A stretch of 64,000 bases of DNA. It comes from Inmirania thermothiophila. Its GTDB lineage: Bacteria; Pseudomonadota; Gammaproteobacteria; DSM-100275. The first letter of the stretch is position 1. Every line of letters begins with the position of its first letter. Below are positions 63,670 to 64,000 of this stretch, one piece after another. The stretch is taken from the NCBI RefSeq assembly GCF_003751635.1, contig NZ_RJVI01000002.1, positions 669,986-733,985 on the forward strand, in the 5' to 3' direction. Position numbers and translations under genes: made by a program. The notes beneath the pieces were generated by a model. It was not told where the DNA came from. It was given only the letters and a program-made list of their open reading frames with translations, and searched no databases.

Positions 63670-63855
63670 TCAGTCCTCGGACGCCTCGCTGCGCACGACG
63701 CGCCGGCCGCGGTAGTAGCCGCCCGGGGTCACGTGGTGGCGCAGGTGGGTCTCGCCGGTGGTGGGATCGGTGGACAGGGCGGGCGCGCGCAGCGCATCGT
63801 GCGCACGGCGCATGCCGCGCTTGGAGGGCGTCTTGCGGTTCTGCTGAACGGCCAT
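63670..63855 (-). CDS. rpmF: 50S ribosomal protein L32
   Basis: The 61-residue basic protein [20 protein letters not shown] is typical of L32; the zinc cysteines found in some lineages are absent. It lies between yceD and plsX as in E. coli. Confidence 0.95.
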   Translation of the reverse strand: MAVQQNRKTPSKRGMRRAHDALRAPALSTDPTTGETHLRHHVTPGGYYRGRRVVRSEASED

Positions 63856-63867
63856 CTCGGTTGCTCC

Positions 63868-64000
63868 TCAGCTCGATTCCCCATCTTCGCGCCGCAGGCG
63901 CGCCAGGACCGCGAACGGGTTCGCCCGCCGCGGCGACACCGCCTCCCCCGCGAGCGGGACCGGCGGCTCGCAGACCTCGTGCCGCGCCACCACCGGCAGC
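63868..64000 (-). CDS. yceD: YceD/DUF177 protein, 3' end only
   Basis: The last 43 codons are visible on the minus strand, ending at 63868. The sequence LPVVARHEVCEPPVPL and NPFAVLARLRRED matches the C-terminus of YceD/DUF177, a conserved protein linked to 23S rRNA accumulation. The start lies beyond the window. It is 12 nt before rpmF. Confidence 0.85.
   Translation of the reverse strand, partial: LPVVARHEVCEPPVPLAGEAVSPRRANPFAVLARLRREDGESS

Overview
The window is chromosomal DNA from a GC-rich gammaproteobacterium. The gene orders yceD-rpmF-plsX-fabHDG-acpP-fabF-mltG-tmk-holB-pilZ-tatD, mnmA-hflD and aat-bpt-infA/clpA-clpS point to that class. The multihaem cytochrome, the aldehyde:ferredoxin oxidoreductase cluster and the archease/RtcB pair would suit a chemolithotrophic, possibly thermophilic lineage such as the Chromatiales/Ectothiorhodospiraceae, but that placement is a guess from gene content.

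Bases 1 to about 14,350 are an accessory defence island of visibly lower GC. It holds most of a BREX type 3-like locus: the DUF1156/COG1743 methyltransferase pglXI, an inserted 499-residue protein with a HEPN-like R-x4-H motif, the SNF2 helicase brxHII, the phosphatase-fold pglZ, and a brxA-like gene. It is preceded by the end of a RecG-C-terminal/AlbA-type ATP-binding protein. It is followed by a truncated remnant that looks like the start of a GIY-YIG nuclease gene, a GmrSD-like (DUF262/DUF1524) restriction protein, a DUF2188 protein and a DUF4236-TPR protein. The brxC and brxF genes expected in a complete type 3 system are not in the window and may lie to the left. Heptanucleotide tandem arrays sit inside the pglXI and brxHII reading frames, and a palindromic repeat element sits in frame inside the TPR gene.

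Bases 14,350 to 15,620 are the island/core junction: palindrome arrays, a possible short leader RNA with a 12-codon reading frame, a DUF488 gene, and a strong candidate small RNA with a perfect TATAAT box, a C-rich anti-Shine-Dalgarno loop and a textbook intrinsic terminator.

Bases 15,620 to 33,000 carry archease-rtcB (RNA repair), pncA-pncB (NAD salvage), lon, a complete suf Fe-S assembly operon (Rrf2 regulator, sufBCDSUT, Rieske ferredoxin) with a palindromic operator on its promoter, and an aorABC-like aldehyde oxidoreductase operon with a MoaD-type sulfur carrier. A large PAS/GGDEF/EAL protein follows.

Bases 36,150 to 64,000 are core housekeeping: tsaB and a YoaA-type helicase, a kinase/ATPase fusion, a LOG-family protein, a YbaK-HDOD fusion, N-end-rule transferases aat and bpt close to clpA/clpS and infA, icd, mnmA-hflD, a four-haem UshA-like cytochrome, and on the minus strand the phospholipid/fatty-acid/cell-division cluster from yceD to tatD. 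The acpP-fabF gap holds an intrinsic terminator, and pabC is absent from its usual place.
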